NCBI GenBank assembly: GCA_020632795.1
Contig: JACKEV010000015.1
Location: 62,001 to 126,000 of the forward strand
Direction: 5' to 3'
DNA: 64,000 bases
From: Alphaproteobacteria bacterium
GTDB taxonomy: Bacteria; Myxococcota_A; UBA796; CAJQPC01
Position numbers and translations under genes: made by a program. The notes beneath the pieces are model-generated. The model had not been told where the DNA came from. It saw only the letters and a program-made list of their open reading frames with translations, and did no database searches. Below are positions 45,346 through 53,716 of this stretch, one piece after another. Position 1 is the first letter of the stretch. The number at the start of each line of letters is the position of its first letter.

Positions 45346-45684
45346 GTCACTAACCCAGCACCCACGCGCGCCGAGCGAGTCTACGACGCCCTGCTGGCCG
45401 ACGGCGCGGACAGCGACGGCCTCGACTGCTGCCTGCTGAGCTACGACTTCGGCGACGCGCTGACGGTCACCTGCACCATCCAGGACCTGCGGGGCGGCCC
45501 CCTCACGCTGACCGCCCGCGACGACGGGCAGAGCTGCCTCACCGACCAGATCTCCTTCGCGGAGGGCGTCGTCGTCGCCCACCCCATGCGCCTGTCCTAC
45601 AGCGACAGCCGCTACGACCTCAAGAAGCAGAGCTGCGTGGACGCCATCGTCGAGCTGGCGAAGACCCTGCCCGACTGCCGGTAG
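45346..45684 (+). pseudogene. 5'-truncated Cys-rich ORF remnant
   Basis: A frame of 112 sense codons ends with TAG at 45682-45684 and is bounded upstream by TGA at 45343. It has no ATG, GTG or TTG until a late ATG at 45586, yet its composition is protein-like: acidic, with six Cys (LDCCLLSYDFGD, VTCTIQDLRGG, GQSCLTDQ, KKQSCVDAIVELAKTLPDC). Codon choice is like the other genes. I take it as the end of a secreted protein gene whose front was lost, perhaps when the amylase gene arrived. No other gene occupies 45340-45690. Confidence 0.55.
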
Positions 45685-45690
45685 CGACCC

Positions 45691-46323
45691 TCAGCCGTCC
45701 ACAAGGCCCAGGGGATCCGCCTCCAGCCGGGCCCTGAGCACCGTGTTGGTCTCCCCGTCGGGGATGGCCTGCATCGCGGCGTAGTCGGCGTCGCTGAACG
45801 GCAGCACCTGGACGAAGGCCACGAAGCGCCCCGCGTCCTCGACGGGCCTGAGGACGGGATCCAGCATGAACACCACGTTCCCGTACGGCAGCTCGACGCC
45901 GGGGAGGGCGACCCCGCCGAGCATGTCGCGGGGCGGGAACGGCCGCCCCAGCCGCCGCTCGGTCTCCCCCAGCTCCACCAGCAGCGGCACCGGCCACTGC
46001 GGGGCGACCTCGATGAGCGGCCGGGGATCCCGCGCGGCCGGGTGGCGCAGGCGCAGCACGAACTCATGGGGGTGGTGCGCGGCGCTGGCGCCGTGGGTGA
46101 CATAGACGACGTGATCGTCCTTGCGGTGCAGCGAGACGAACTGCACCAGCGCGTCGGGGTCGTTGTTGGCCATGCCCATGCCCTCGGCGCCGTAGACCCC
46201 GGAGACCGCCTCGTCGACGAGCTGGAAGAGCGGCGCGGGCGTCCTGGCCGACGCCGCAGCCGGCGTCTCCGGAGGGGGCGTGGGGGTCTCGCAGCCCAGC
46301 AAGGAGAGCAGCGCAGAGAGCAT
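45691..46323 (-). CDS. Suppressor-of-fused-like lipoprotein
   Basis: 210 aa. Short lipoprotein signal MLSALLSLLGC (Cys11) and a Pro/Thr/Ala spacer. The remainder resembles the bacterial SUFU domain: HVVYVTHGASAAHHPHEFVLRLRHP, then WPVPLLVELGETERRLGRPFPPRDML, GVELPYGNVVFMLDP, VQVLPFSDADYAAMQ (quoted in parts). SUFU domains in bacteria are usually cytoplasmic and found as toxin immunity proteins, so a lipid-anchored version is unusual. 9 bp downstream of the LysR gene on the same strand. Confidence 0.75.
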   Translation of the reverse strand: MLSALLSLLGCETPTPPPETPAAASARTPAPLFQLVDEAVSGVYGAEGMGMANNDPDALVQFVSLHRKDDHVVYVTHGASAAHHPHEFVLRLRHPAARDPRPLIEVAPQWPVPLLVELGETERRLGRPFPPRDMLGGVALPGVELPYGNVVFMLDPVLRPVEDAGRFVAFVQVLPFSDADYAAMQAIPDGETNTVLRARLEADPLGLVDG

Positions 46324-46332
46324 TGAGGGTCC

Positions 46333-47232
46333 TCATCCAGGTGGGGCCGGGCGCTGCGACGCGACGGGCTCGACCGGTCCGGTAACGTCGGCTGGCGTCT
46401 CCGCCAGCGCCCCCCACACCCAGCGGGCCAGCGGGCTCGGCGTGACCCCGCGCAGCCGGGCCAGGTAGAAGCTGCGCGGCACCGGGGTGCCCTCCAGGGG
46501 GAAGACCCGCAGCCGCCCGGCGTCCAGGTCGTCGCGCACCGCCCACTCCGAGATCATCGCGAAGCCGAGCCCGGCGAGCACGCAGCGGCGGGCGGCGTCG
46601 GTGCTGCCCACCTCCACCCAGGGTCCGTCGGCGGGGGTGAGGTGCTCCACCGCCTCCCGGGTGCCGCTGCCCGGCTCGCGCAGCACCAGGGGCTGGCCCT
46701 GCAACGACGCGGGGGGCTTGGCGTCCGGCCGCCCCACCAGCACGATGCGGTCCTCCCCGATGGCCCGGGACAGGATCCGGGCGTCCCCCGGCGCCGCGCC
46801 GACCACGGCCACGTCGCAGGCGCCCTCCACCAGCGCCCGCAGCGCCCGGCTGGAGTCGGACACCCGCACCACCACCCGCAGCGCCGGGGCCTCCGCCCGC
46901 AGGCGCGTGAGGGCGTCAGGGAGCAGGCAGCTCGCCGGGATGGTCGACGCCTCGATGACCACCGGCCCCCGCAGCGGCTCGTCGGCGATGTCCTGGCGGG
47001 CCTCCTCGGAGAGGGCGAGCATCGCGCGGGCCCGGGGCAGCAGCCGCGCGCCCGCCTGGGTGAGGCGCACCCCCCGGCCGCCCCGCTCCAGCAGGTGCGT
47101 CCCCAGGGAGGCCTCCAGCGCGGCGACGTGGAAGCTGACGGTGGACTGCGCGCAGTCCAGGGCCCGCGCGGCGCGGGTGAAGCTGCCCCGCTGCGCGACC
47201 GCGACGAAGGTGCGGAGCTGATCCAGGGTCAT
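46333..47232 (-). CDS. LysR family transcriptional regulator
   Basis: 299 aa. MTLDQLRTFVAVAQRGSFTRAARAL and CAQSTVSFHVAALEASLGTHLLER form the DNA-binding domain, of the CysL/CbbR-like branch. The effector domain has normal length. Divergent from the acyl-CoA-dehydrogenase/PhnD-like/diiron operon, which it most likely controls; a palindrome lies in the gap. The SUFU-like gene follows 9 bp downstream. Confidence 0.92.
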   Translation of the reverse strand: MTLDQLRTFVAVAQRGSFTRAARALDCAQSTVSFHVAALEASLGTHLLERGGRGVRLTQAGARLLPRARAMLALSEEARQDIADEPLRGPVVIEASTIPASCLLPDALTRLRAEAPALRVVVRVSDSSRALRALVEGACDVAVVGAAPGDARILSRAIGEDRIVLVGRPDAKPPASLQGQPLVLREPGSGTREAVEHLTPADGPWVEVGSTDAARRCVLAGLGFAMISEWAVRDDLDAGRLRVFPLEGTPVPRSFYLARLRGVTPSPLARWVWGALAETPADVTGPVEPVASQRPAPPG

Positions 47233-47241
47233 CGAGATTCT

Positions 47242-47265
47242 CGATTTCAGGATCCATGAAAATCG
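47242..47265. promoter_or_regulatory. Candidate LysR operator
   Basis: Inverted motif CGATTTCA (47242-47249) against TGAAAATCG (47257-47265), imperfect by one extra A, with T-N11-A character, in an AT-richer patch 10 bp upstream of the LysR start and 66 bp before the operon's chosen start at 47331. Typical place and form for a LysR binding site. Confidence 0.5.
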
Positions 47266-47330
47266 ATTTCGTATCCTCGCACGACACCGGGCGTATCGCT
47301 ACCCTGGCCTTCACCCCTCCAGGAGCGCGC

Positions 47331-48446
47331 ATGCCCCTCCTCGACCTCGTCGACGCCGTCGCGTCGGATGTGATCCGTTCTTCTGCCGCCCAGGTCGACC
47401 GTACGGGAGACTTCCCGGGCACCTCCATCCAGGCGCTTCGGGAGGCCGGCCTCCTGGGCCTGGCCCAGCCGGTCGCGGTGGGGGGCCTGGGCGGCACCCC
47501 CGGGGACTGCGCGCTGGGGGTGCGGCGGGTCGCACAGGCGTGCGCCTCCACCGCGATGATCTGGTGCATGCACCTGTGCGGCGCGGTGGTCATCCAGGCC
47601 CACGGCAGCGACGACGCGAAGCGCGCCGTGGCCAGCGGCGCGGCGCTCACCACCCTGGCCTTCTCCGAGGCCGGCTCCCGCTCCCACTTCTGGGCCCCCC
47701 TGTCCACCGCGCGGCGGGTGGCCGGCGGCGTCCGCCTGGACGCGAAGAAGTCCTGGGTCACCTCCGCCTCCCGGGCCGACCTCTACGTCTGGTCCAGCCA
47801 GCCCATCGAGGCCGAGGGACCCTCCACCATCTGGCTGGTGCCCACCGACGCCCCCGGGCTGTCCACCCACGGCCCGTTCGACGGCCTGGGGCTGCGGGGC
47901 AACGACTCCTCGCCCGTCACCGCCGAGGGCGTCGTCTTGCCCGAGTCGGCCCGGCTGGGCGCGGACGGCGGGGGCTTCGGCGTGATGATGGAGATCGTGC
48001 TGCCGTACTTCAACCTGATGAACGCCGGCTGCTCGCTGGGCATCGCCGAGGCCGCGGTGGCCGCGGCGGTCACCCACTGCGCGGGCACCCGCTACGCGCA
48101 CCTCGACAGCGCGCTGCGGGACCTGCCCACCATCCGCAACAGCCTGGCGCGCATGCGCTGCAAGGCCGACATGGGCCACGCCCTGCTGCTCGACGCCATC
48201 GCGGCGGTGGAGGGCGGGCGGCCCGACGCCATGCTGCGGGTGCTGGAGGTCAAGGCCGTGGCGGCCGAGACCGCCCTGGAGGTCACCGCGCTGGCCATGC
48301 GGGTGTGCGGGGGCGCGGCCTTCCGCAAGGACGTCGGCGTGGAGCGCCACATGCGTGACGCCCAGGCCGCCAGCGTCATGGCCCCGACCACCGACGTGCT
48401 CTACGACTTCATCGGCAAGGCCATCACCGGAATGGAGCTGTTCTGA
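47331..48446 (+). CDS. Acyl-CoA dehydrogenase-fold flavoprotein
   Basis: 371 aa. ATG 47331 is preceded by AGGAG; an in-frame ATG at 47256 lies in the regulatory region and adds no family sequence. Family marks: ALREAGLLGLAQPVAVGGLGG, STAMIWCMHLCG, TLAFSEAGSRSHFW, LDAKKSWVTSASRADLYVW, and C-terminal AMRVCGGAAFRKDVGVERHMRDAQ (in parts). The substrate-site Glu of true dehydrogenases is not evident, so it may be a flavin monooxygenase of the DszC/SfnC kind. First gene of a three-gene operon; its stop touches the next ATG (shared base 48446). Confidence 0.85.
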   Translation: MPLLDLVDAVASDVIRSSAAQVDRTGDFPGTSIQALREAGLLGLAQPVAVGGLGGTPGDCALGVRRVAQACASTAMIWCMHLCGAVVIQAHGSDDAKRAVASGAALTTLAFSEAGSRSHFWAPLSTARRVAGGVRLDAKKSWVTSASRADLYVWSSQPIEAEGPSTIWLVPTDAPGLSTHGPFDGLGLRGNDSSPVTAEGVVLPESARLGADGGGFGVMMEIVLPYFNLMNAGCSLGIAEAAVAAAVTHCAGTRYAHLDSALRDLPTIRNSLARMRCKADMGHALLLDAIAAVEGGRPDAMLRVLEVKAVAAETALEVTALAMRVCGGAAFRKDVGVERHMRDAQAASVMAPTTDVLYDFIGKAITGMELF

Positions 48447-49285
48447 TGTCCACCCTCATGCTGGGCGCGGTCGCCTACGACCCCAAGGTCGTCACCATCT
48501 GGGAGGGCTTCCGGGCCTGGTTCGCGAAGCACGACTTCGACTTCGACTTCGTGCTGTACAGCAACTACGAGCGCCAGGTCGCCGCCCACTTCGAGGGGCA
48601 CTACGACGTGGGCTGGAACTCGCCTCTGGCCTGGATCCAGGCCGAGCGCGTCGCCGCAGCCCGGGGGCGCACCGCCCGCGCGGTGTGCATGCGGGACACC
48701 GATCAGGACCTCACCAGCGTCATCGTGACCCGCGCCGACGCCGGCATCGAGACCCTGGAGGACCTGCGCGGCAAGGTGGTGGCGGTGGGCGCCGCCGACT
48801 CGCCCCAGGCCACTCTCATCCCCCTGCTCCACCTCAAGGAGGCGGGGCTGGCGCCCGGCCGCGACGTCAAGGTCCAGCACCACGACCTGCTCGTGGGCAA
48901 GCACGGCGACCACATCGGCGGCGAGCGGGACGCCGCGCGCGCCCTCATGGAGGGCCGGGCCGACGCGGCCTGCATGATCGACGGCAACCACCTGCTCTTC
49001 GCCCGCGAGGGCACCCTGCCCGCGGGCGCGACCCGCGTCCTCAGCACCACCGTGCCCTACGACCACTGCTGCTTCACGGTGCTGGACGACGCCGATCCGG
49101 CGCAGATCGACCGCTTCGTGGCCCTGCTGCTCAGCCAGTCCTACAGCGACCCCGCGGTGCGCCCGCTCCTGGACCTGGAGGGCCTCAAGGCCTGGAAGCC
49201 CGGCCGCACCGAGGGCTTCGCCCAGCTCAACCGGGCGGTGGACGCCTTCGGCACCATCGAGGCCTTCGTCCAGGAGATCGCTTGA
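48446..49285 (+). CDS. PhnD/transferrin-like substrate-binding protein without signal peptide
   Basis: 279 aa. MLGAVAYDPKVVTIWEGFRAWF, YDVGWNSPLAWIQAERV, VIVTRADAGIETLEDLRGKVVAVGAADSPQA (in parts) and LLVGKHGDHIGGERDAARALMEGRAD are typical of PhnD-like periplasmic binding proteins, but there is no signal peptide and no ABC transporter gene nearby. It is therefore probably a cytoplasmic binding or sensing protein that serves the two enzymes beside it. Coupled by one shared base upstream and a TTGA overlap downstream. Confidence 0.82.
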   Translation: MSTLMLGAVAYDPKVVTIWEGFRAWFAKHDFDFDFVLYSNYERQVAAHFEGHYDVGWNSPLAWIQAERVAAARGRTARAVCMRDTDQDLTSVIVTRADAGIETLEDLRGKVVAVGAADSPQATLIPLLHLKEAGLAPGRDVKVQHHDLLVGKHGDHIGGERDAARALMEGRADAACMIDGNHLLFAREGTLPAGATRVLSTTVPYDHCCFTVLDDADPAQIDRFVALLLSQSYSDPAVRPLLDLEGLKAWKPGRTEGFAQLNRAVDAFGTIEAFVQEIA

Positions 49286-50439
49286 TCACGATCGACCTGG
49301 GCCCGGATGGCCTGGACCGCGGCGGACACCTCCTGCTCCGACAGGGGCTGCGCGCCCATGACCGCGTCGCCGTGGTCAGCGAGCACCATGCCCTGGGGCC
49401 ACACCTGCGGGCCTGGTGCCGGGCGCAGGGGCACGCCCTCACCTGGCCGGACGTGGGCGCGCCGGTGGTGGCGCGAGGCCCCGCGGCCGAGGGCCGCTGG
49501 GAAGGCGCCGAGGACACCGGCCCGGTGGAGGACCACCCGCCGCCGCGCTGGGGGCTCGCCGCCCGGGGCTCCACCGTGGAGGCCGGGATGGAGGGCTTCC
49601 ACTTCCCCTTGAGCGACAAGCGGGAGGTCTGGACCGAGGACGCCGCGCGCCTGTACGCGGTCGGGGCGGCGAACCAGTGGGACCCGGAGACCGCCATCGA
49701 CTGGGAGGCCCCGTTCGAACTGCCCGAGGCGGTCGAGGAGGCCGTGGTCCAGGTCATGACCTACCTCATCGAGAACGAGACCGCCGCGCTCATCGTGCCC
49801 GCCGGCTTCCTGGCCCGCCTGCACCCCCACTTCCGGGAGGTGATGCAGGTCCTTGCGCTGCAGGCCGCCGATGAGGCCCGCCACGTCGAGGTCTTCACCC
49901 GCCGCGCCCTGCTTCGCCGCCCCCGGCTGGGGCTCTCCACCGTCGGCGGGCAGCGCTCCCTCCAGACCCTCATCGAGGAGCCGGACTTCGCCCTGGCCTC
50001 GTTCCTGCTGGCGGTGCTGGGCGAGGGCAGCTTCCTGAACCTGCTGGGCTTCCTCCAACGGCACGCCCCCGACCCGGTCACCCGCCAGGTCTGCCGTCTG
50101 GCCGCCCAGGACGAGGCGCGCCACGTCGCCTTCGGCATGGCCCACCTGAGCCGACACGCCCGCGAGGACCCCGGGCTGCTGGGGCGGCTGGCCACCGCGG
50201 TGACGCGCCGGCACGCCGCGCTCTCCCACACCGCCGGGCTGAACGAGGAGGTCTACGACGCCCTCATCCTGCTGGCCGCCGGGCGCTGGTCGCGGGACGC
50301 GCTGGCCCGGGGCTTCGACGCGGTCGTGGCCTTGAAGGAGGAGATGGACGCCGGACGCCGGGGCCGCCTGCGCCAGCTCGGCTTCTCCGAGGCCGAGGCC
50401 CGCGCGCTCTCGGCGCTGCACACCCGCAACTTCATGTGA
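49282..50439 (+). CDS. Ferritin-like diiron protein with TusA-like N-terminal domain
   Basis: 385 aa from TTG at 49282, which overlaps the stop of the gene before (TTGA). Residues 1-55 (ITIDLGPDGLDRGGHLLLRQGL, VAVVSEHHAL, WCRAQGHAL) look like the TusA sulfur-carrier fold but lack its Cys-Pro. From about 155 a four-helix diiron domain has Glu164/166 in ENET, Glu198 and His201 in DEARH, Glu248 in GEGSF, Glu278 and His281 in DEARH, a complete E-ExxH-E-ExxH set. It may be an oxygenase or oxidase of the AurF/ferritin-like kind. Not characterised. Convergent with the Lnt-like gene (8-bp overlap). Confidence 0.8.
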   Translation: MITIDLGPDGLDRGGHLLLRQGLRAHDRVAVVSEHHALGPHLRAWCRAQGHALTWPDVGAPVVARGPAAEGRWEGAEDTGPVEDHPPPRWGLAARGSTVEAGMEGFHFPLSDKREVWTEDAARLYAVGAANQWDPETAIDWEAPFELPEAVEEAVVQVMTYLIENETAALIVPAGFLARLHPHFREVMQVLALQAADEARHVEVFTRRALLRRPRLGLSTVGGQRSLQTLIEEPDFALASFLLAVLGEGSFLNLLGFLQRHAPDPVTRQVCRLAAQDEARHVAFGMAHLSRHAREDPGLLGRLATAVTRRHAALSHTAGLNEEVYDALILLAAGRWSRDALARGFDAVVALKEEMDAGRRGRLRQLGFSEAEARALSALHTRNFM

Positions 50440-51856
50440 GCCGGCGGCGCCGCACCACCGGCGCCACCCCGAGCAGGAGCAGCACCCCGCTCAGCGCGGG
50501 GACCACGTCCCCGACGCGGTTGTAGAGCGTCGGCACCGGGGTGGCCGGCACGCGGGCCAGCATCACCCGCCCGTCGTCCTCGAACCAGCTCATGCTGCCC
50601 CGGGCGCGGCCGTAGGCGTCGAAGGCGCCGGTGGTGGCCTGGCGCACCGGGCGCAGCACCGCGTAGCCGCCCTCGATGCCCCGGATCGAGGCCATCCGGG
50701 TGTGGTAGGGGTCGATGCCCTTCCAGTCGCTGGACGGCACCACCACCAGGCCCGCCCCCTGCGCGGCGTGGGCGCGGCCCATCGCCGGGAAGTCGTAGTC
50801 GTAGCAGATGGCCCCGCCGACCCGGCCGTAGGGCCGCTCCAGGACCGTCACCGGCTCGGTGCCCTTCACGGAGCCCTCGCCCGGGACGGGGTGGTGCTTG
50901 AGGTAGGTCTGCGCCACGCCCTGGGGGGTCAGCCACACGTACTTGTTCTCGAAGCGCGTCATGCCGTCCAGCGGCACGACGTAGGCCAGCACCAGATCGG
51001 CGCCGTGCGCCCGGGACAATGCGAGGCCCCGCTCCAGGAAGGCGGGCTCGGCGTCCTGGGCGACGGCCACCGCGCCCTCGTTCCACACCACCAGCTCGGC
51101 GCCGTGGGCCATCGCCAGGGCGGAGCGCTCGAAGAGGGCGTCGGTGGCGGCGTCAAGCGTGGCCTGCTCGGGCAGGCCCCCGCCGTCGAGGCCCACGTCG
51201 CTGACGACCCCCGCGACGGTGACCAGGGGCCCCTCGATGTCCCGGGCCAACCGCACCGCGCCGAAGAGCTGCGCCGCGGCCACCAGCGCGCCGGTGAGCA
51301 CCGCGCCGATCCTCCAGCGCCGATCGCCCGGCTCGGCCAGCGCCAGCGCGATGACCGCCCCGGCCTGGGCCACCATCCAGCCGACCCCCGCGAGGCCGAA
51401 CACCGAGGCGGTCTGCATCAGGGCGAGGTCGTCGAGCTGCGTGTAGGCCGAGGCCCCCCAGCTCCCCAGCTCGGAGCCCCGGGACGAGGCCCACTCCGAG
51501 ACCACCGCCAGCGCCGGGAACAGCACCAGCCCCCAGCCGTCCCCCGCCCGCCGGCGCCACGCCTCGAACAGCAGGTACAGCGCCGCCGCCCCCAGCGCCA
51601 TGGGCACCGAGAACATCGGCGCGAAGAACCAGGGGATGGGGTCGGTCGTGATCTTGAGGATCTGGAGGAACAAGCCCGCCTGCACGGCGAGGGCAAAAGC
51701 CAGCCGACTGCGCCAGCCGGAGGTGGCGCGCAGGTACAGCAGCCAGGGCACCGGGCTGACCCAGGCCAGCGCCGCGACGTTCCAGCGCATGCCGGAGAGG
51801 GCGGTGACGACCACGCCGAGGGCCAGCCAGGCCCACGCGGGGAGGTTGCGTTTCAT
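50432..51856 (-). CDS. Apolipoprotein N-acyltransferase-like (Lnt) membrane protein
   Basis: 474 aa. About six N-terminal membrane helices, a nitrilase-fold periplasmic domain and a last C-terminal helix. The catalytic triad is visible: Glu260 in VVWNEGAV, Lys320 in TYLKHHPVPGE and Cys351 in GGAICYDYDFP. Lnt adds the third acyl chain to lipoproteins, of which this genome has many. It lies 3 bp downstream of a TetR gene, so it may be a regulated paralogue rather than the housekeeping Lnt. Confidence 0.88.
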   Translation of the reverse strand: MKRNLPAWAWLALGVVVTALSGMRWNVAALAWVSPVPWLLYLRATSGWRSRLAFALAVQAGLFLQILKITTDPIPWFFAPMFSVPMALGAAALYLLFEAWRRRAGDGWGLVLFPALAVVSEWASSRGSELGSWGASAYTQLDDLALMQTASVFGLAGVGWMVAQAGAVIALALAEPGDRRWRIGAVLTGALVAAAQLFGAVRLARDIEGPLVTVAGVVSDVGLDGGGLPEQATLDAATDALFERSALAMAHGAELVVWNEGAVAVAQDAEPAFLERGLALSRAHGADLVLAYVVPLDGMTRFENKYVWLTPQGVAQTYLKHHPVPGEGSVKGTEPVTVLERPYGRVGGAICYDYDFPAMGRAHAAQGAGLVVVPSSDWKGIDPYHTRMASIRGIEGGYAVLRPVRQATTGAFDAYGRARGSMSWFEDDGRVMLARVPATPVPTLYNRVGDVVPALSGVLLLLGVAPVVRRRRLT

Positions 51857-51859
51857 GAC

Positions 51860-52525
51860 TCAGAGGCCTCGTGCCCCAGCCCAGATGAGCTGGAGCTGCC
51901 GAAGGTAGAGGGGGGTGATGAGGTTCGGCATGCGGCGCCCCATCACCAGGGGCACGCCGAAGAAGACGCTGGCCAGCGCCAGGGTGAGGGTGCGCACGTC
52001 GGCGCTGGCGGGCAGCTCGCCCTGGTCGATGGCCTGAGCGAGCAGGACGGGCAGGATGCCCTGGAGCCCGGTGTCGGGCAGGGACATGACGTCCTCGACC
52101 TCCGGGAGCAGCAGCAGGCGCTCGGCGTGCTCCACCGGCTCCAGGTGCAGCTCGGCGGGCATGCGCGCCTGGTGGGCGATGGTCTCCAGCATGAGGCCCG
52201 GCGAGGCGGCGGTGGCCTGCCCCGTGGCCGCGAACAGCGCCTCGATGGCGGCCAGGGCGCTCTTGTGCTCGGCCCGCGCCTGCCGCGCGATGACCACGAC
52301 CTGGAGCGACCAGTGCTGGATGAAGCGGGTCAGCAGGTCGGCCTTGGACGGGAAGTGGTTGAAGAAGGTGCCCTGGGAGACGCCCGCCTCCCGGCACAGC
52401 TCAGCGACGGAGATGTCCTCGAGCTGGCGGTCGTGGAGGCGGTCAGCCAGGGCGTTGACCAGAGCCACGCGGGTTCGGGCGCGGTTCTGATCACGAAGCG
52501 GGAGGTCAGTGAATGAAGTCGTCAT
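51860..52525 (-). CDS. TetR family transcriptional regulator
   Basis: 221 aa from ATG 52525 (MTTSFTDLPLRDQN). TetR helix-turn-helix: RTRVALVNALADRLHDRQLEDISVAELCREAGVSQGTFFNHFPSKADLL, seen in parts as ISVAELCREAGVSQGTFFNHF. The ligand domain is of normal size. It probably represses both itself with the Lnt-like gene downstream and the divergent MBL-fold gene, through the palindromes at 52552-52583. Confidence 0.93.
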   Translation of the reverse strand: MTTSFTDLPLRDQNRARTRVALVNALADRLHDRQLEDISVAELCREAGVSQGTFFNHFPSKADLLTRFIQHWSLQVVVIARQARAEHKSALAAIEALFAATGQATAASPGLMLETIAHQARMPAELHLEPVEHAERLLLLPEVEDVMSLPDTGLQGILPVLLAQAIDQGELPASADVRTLTLALASVFFGVPLVMGRRMPNLITPLYLRQLQLIWAGARGL

Positions 52526-52551
52526 GGGATTTTTATAGTAGGCTTGAATTT

Positions 52552-52583
52552 TATAGTCAACTTGTTTTTTATAGTTGACTATA
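52552..52583. promoter_or_regulatory. TetR operator candidate in AT-rich promoter
   Basis: TATAGTCAAC (52552-52561) and GTTGACTATA (52574-52583) form a perfect 10-bp inverted repeat; the right arm is itself part of a 14-bp palindrome TATAGTTGACTATA (52570-52583). A further TATAGT half-site lies at 52534. The stretch 52526-52590 is strongly AT-rich, rare in this window, and lies between the divergent TetR and MBL-fold genes. Sigma-70-like boxes could overlap but are not certain. Confidence 0.75.
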
Positions 52584-52673
52584 AATTCCTCCCCGATGCT
52601 CCGATGGCCGGTCCATGACTTGACCCACACGCCGCCTTGAACCAGGATCCTCCTCCCTGCCACGGAGCCCGCC

Positions 52674-53384
52674 ATGTCCGACGCCTACCCCCCCGCCACC
52701 CCTCACGGCGCGCTGACCGAGGTCCTCCCTGACCTCTTCCAGGTCAAGGGCTCGATCCGGATGAAGCCGGCCTTCCGGTTCAGCCGCAACATGACGGTCG
52801 TGCGGCACGACGGCGCCCTGACCCTCCTCAACACCGTGCGCCTGGACGAGGCCGGGCTGGCCGCGCTCGACGCCCTGGGCAAGGTGGAGAACGTCATCAA
52901 GCTGGGCGGCCACCACGGCCTGGACGACCGCTTCTACGTGGACCGCTACGGGGCGCTGTATCAGGTCCTGGAGGGCGACCGCCCCGCCAAGGGCATCGAC
53001 GGGCACGAGGTGATCACCGAGGGCGGCCCGCTGCCCATCCCCGGCGCCGAGATGTTCTTCTTCAAGACCACCACCCTCGCGGAGGGCCTGCTGCGCCTGG
53101 ACCGCGACGGCGGCGTGCTGGTCTCCTGCGACGCCCTGCAGAACTGGGCGCCGGACGAGTATTGCGACCTGTTCACCCGGGTGGTCATGACGCTGATGGG
53201 CTTCTTCAAGCCCTGCAACATCGGCCCGGGGTGGATCCGGGCCTCGAAGCCCCAGGCGAACGACTTCGAGCGCCTGCTGGCGCTCTCGTTCGAGCACGTC
53301 CTCTGCGGCCACGGCGAGCCGGTCATCGGGGACGCCAAGGCGCGCTACGCCCCGGCGATCAAGAAGCACTTCGGGGTGGGGTGA
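52674..53384 (+). CDS. MBL-fold (metallo-beta-lactamase-like) protein
   Basis: 236 aa. ATG after ACGGAGC. The family look is VLPDLFQVKGSIRM, RNMTVVRHDGALTLLNTVRLDE, GGHHGLDDRFYVDRYG in place of HxHxDH, and a C-terminal HVLCGHGEPVIGDAK that fits the last metal-binding His. The canonical HxHxDH is changed to HHGLDD, so metal binding may be altered. Divergent from a TetR gene whose operator lies between them, so probably induced by the TetR ligand. Followed by the second inverted-repeat element. Confidence 0.72.
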   Translation: MSDAYPPATPHGALTEVLPDLFQVKGSIRMKPAFRFSRNMTVVRHDGALTLLNTVRLDEAGLAALDALGKVENVIKLGGHHGLDDRFYVDRYGALYQVLEGDRPAKGIDGHEVITEGGPLPIPGAEMFFFKTTTLAEGLLRLDRDGGVLVSCDALQNWAPDEYCDLFTRVVMTLMGFFKPCNIGPGWIRASKPQANDFERLLALSFEHVLCGHGEPVIGDAKARYAPAIKKHFGVG

Positions 53385-53424
53385 GGCCGGTCGTCAGGTT
53401 GAGGTCGGTGGCAGATTGTGGTCG

Positions 53425-53694
53425 GGGTCGTCCATCACGGACTCCAAGTTCCGAAGGTCCGTCACGGACAGACAGAGGTCTCGGAGGACCGGTGGTGAAC
53501 GTCGCGTATCGACGCGTGACCGCGATGAAACCTATCCGATTCCTGCAATCCTCTGTTGTTGAAAAAGGCCCGCAAGCGGCGCCGAGGCTTCATCGCGCCC
53601 ACGCGCCGATCCGCCGCGGAAACCTCCGATCTCTTCGAGGGCTCCGTCTGTCCGTGACGGACCTTCGAAACTTGGAGTCCCGGATGGACGACCC
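53425..53694 (+). mobile_element. 270-bp inverted-repeat element, copy 2 (MITE-like)
   Basis: Terminal inverted repeats of 53 bp, 53425-53477 and 53642-53694, with about 4 mismatches, homologous to those of copy 1 at 22628-22897. The interior matches copy 1 read in reverse: GTATCGACGCGTG starts 81 bp from the left end here, and its complement ends 81 bp from the right end there; inner partner CACGCGCCGAT at 53600. Same total length of 270 bp. No transposase. It sits between the 3' ends of the convergent MBL-fold and methyltransferase genes and explains the 332-bp gap 53385-53716. More decayed than copy 1. Confidence 0.85.
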
Positions 53695-53716
53695 TGTTCG
53701 GCCCTCCACCACCCCA

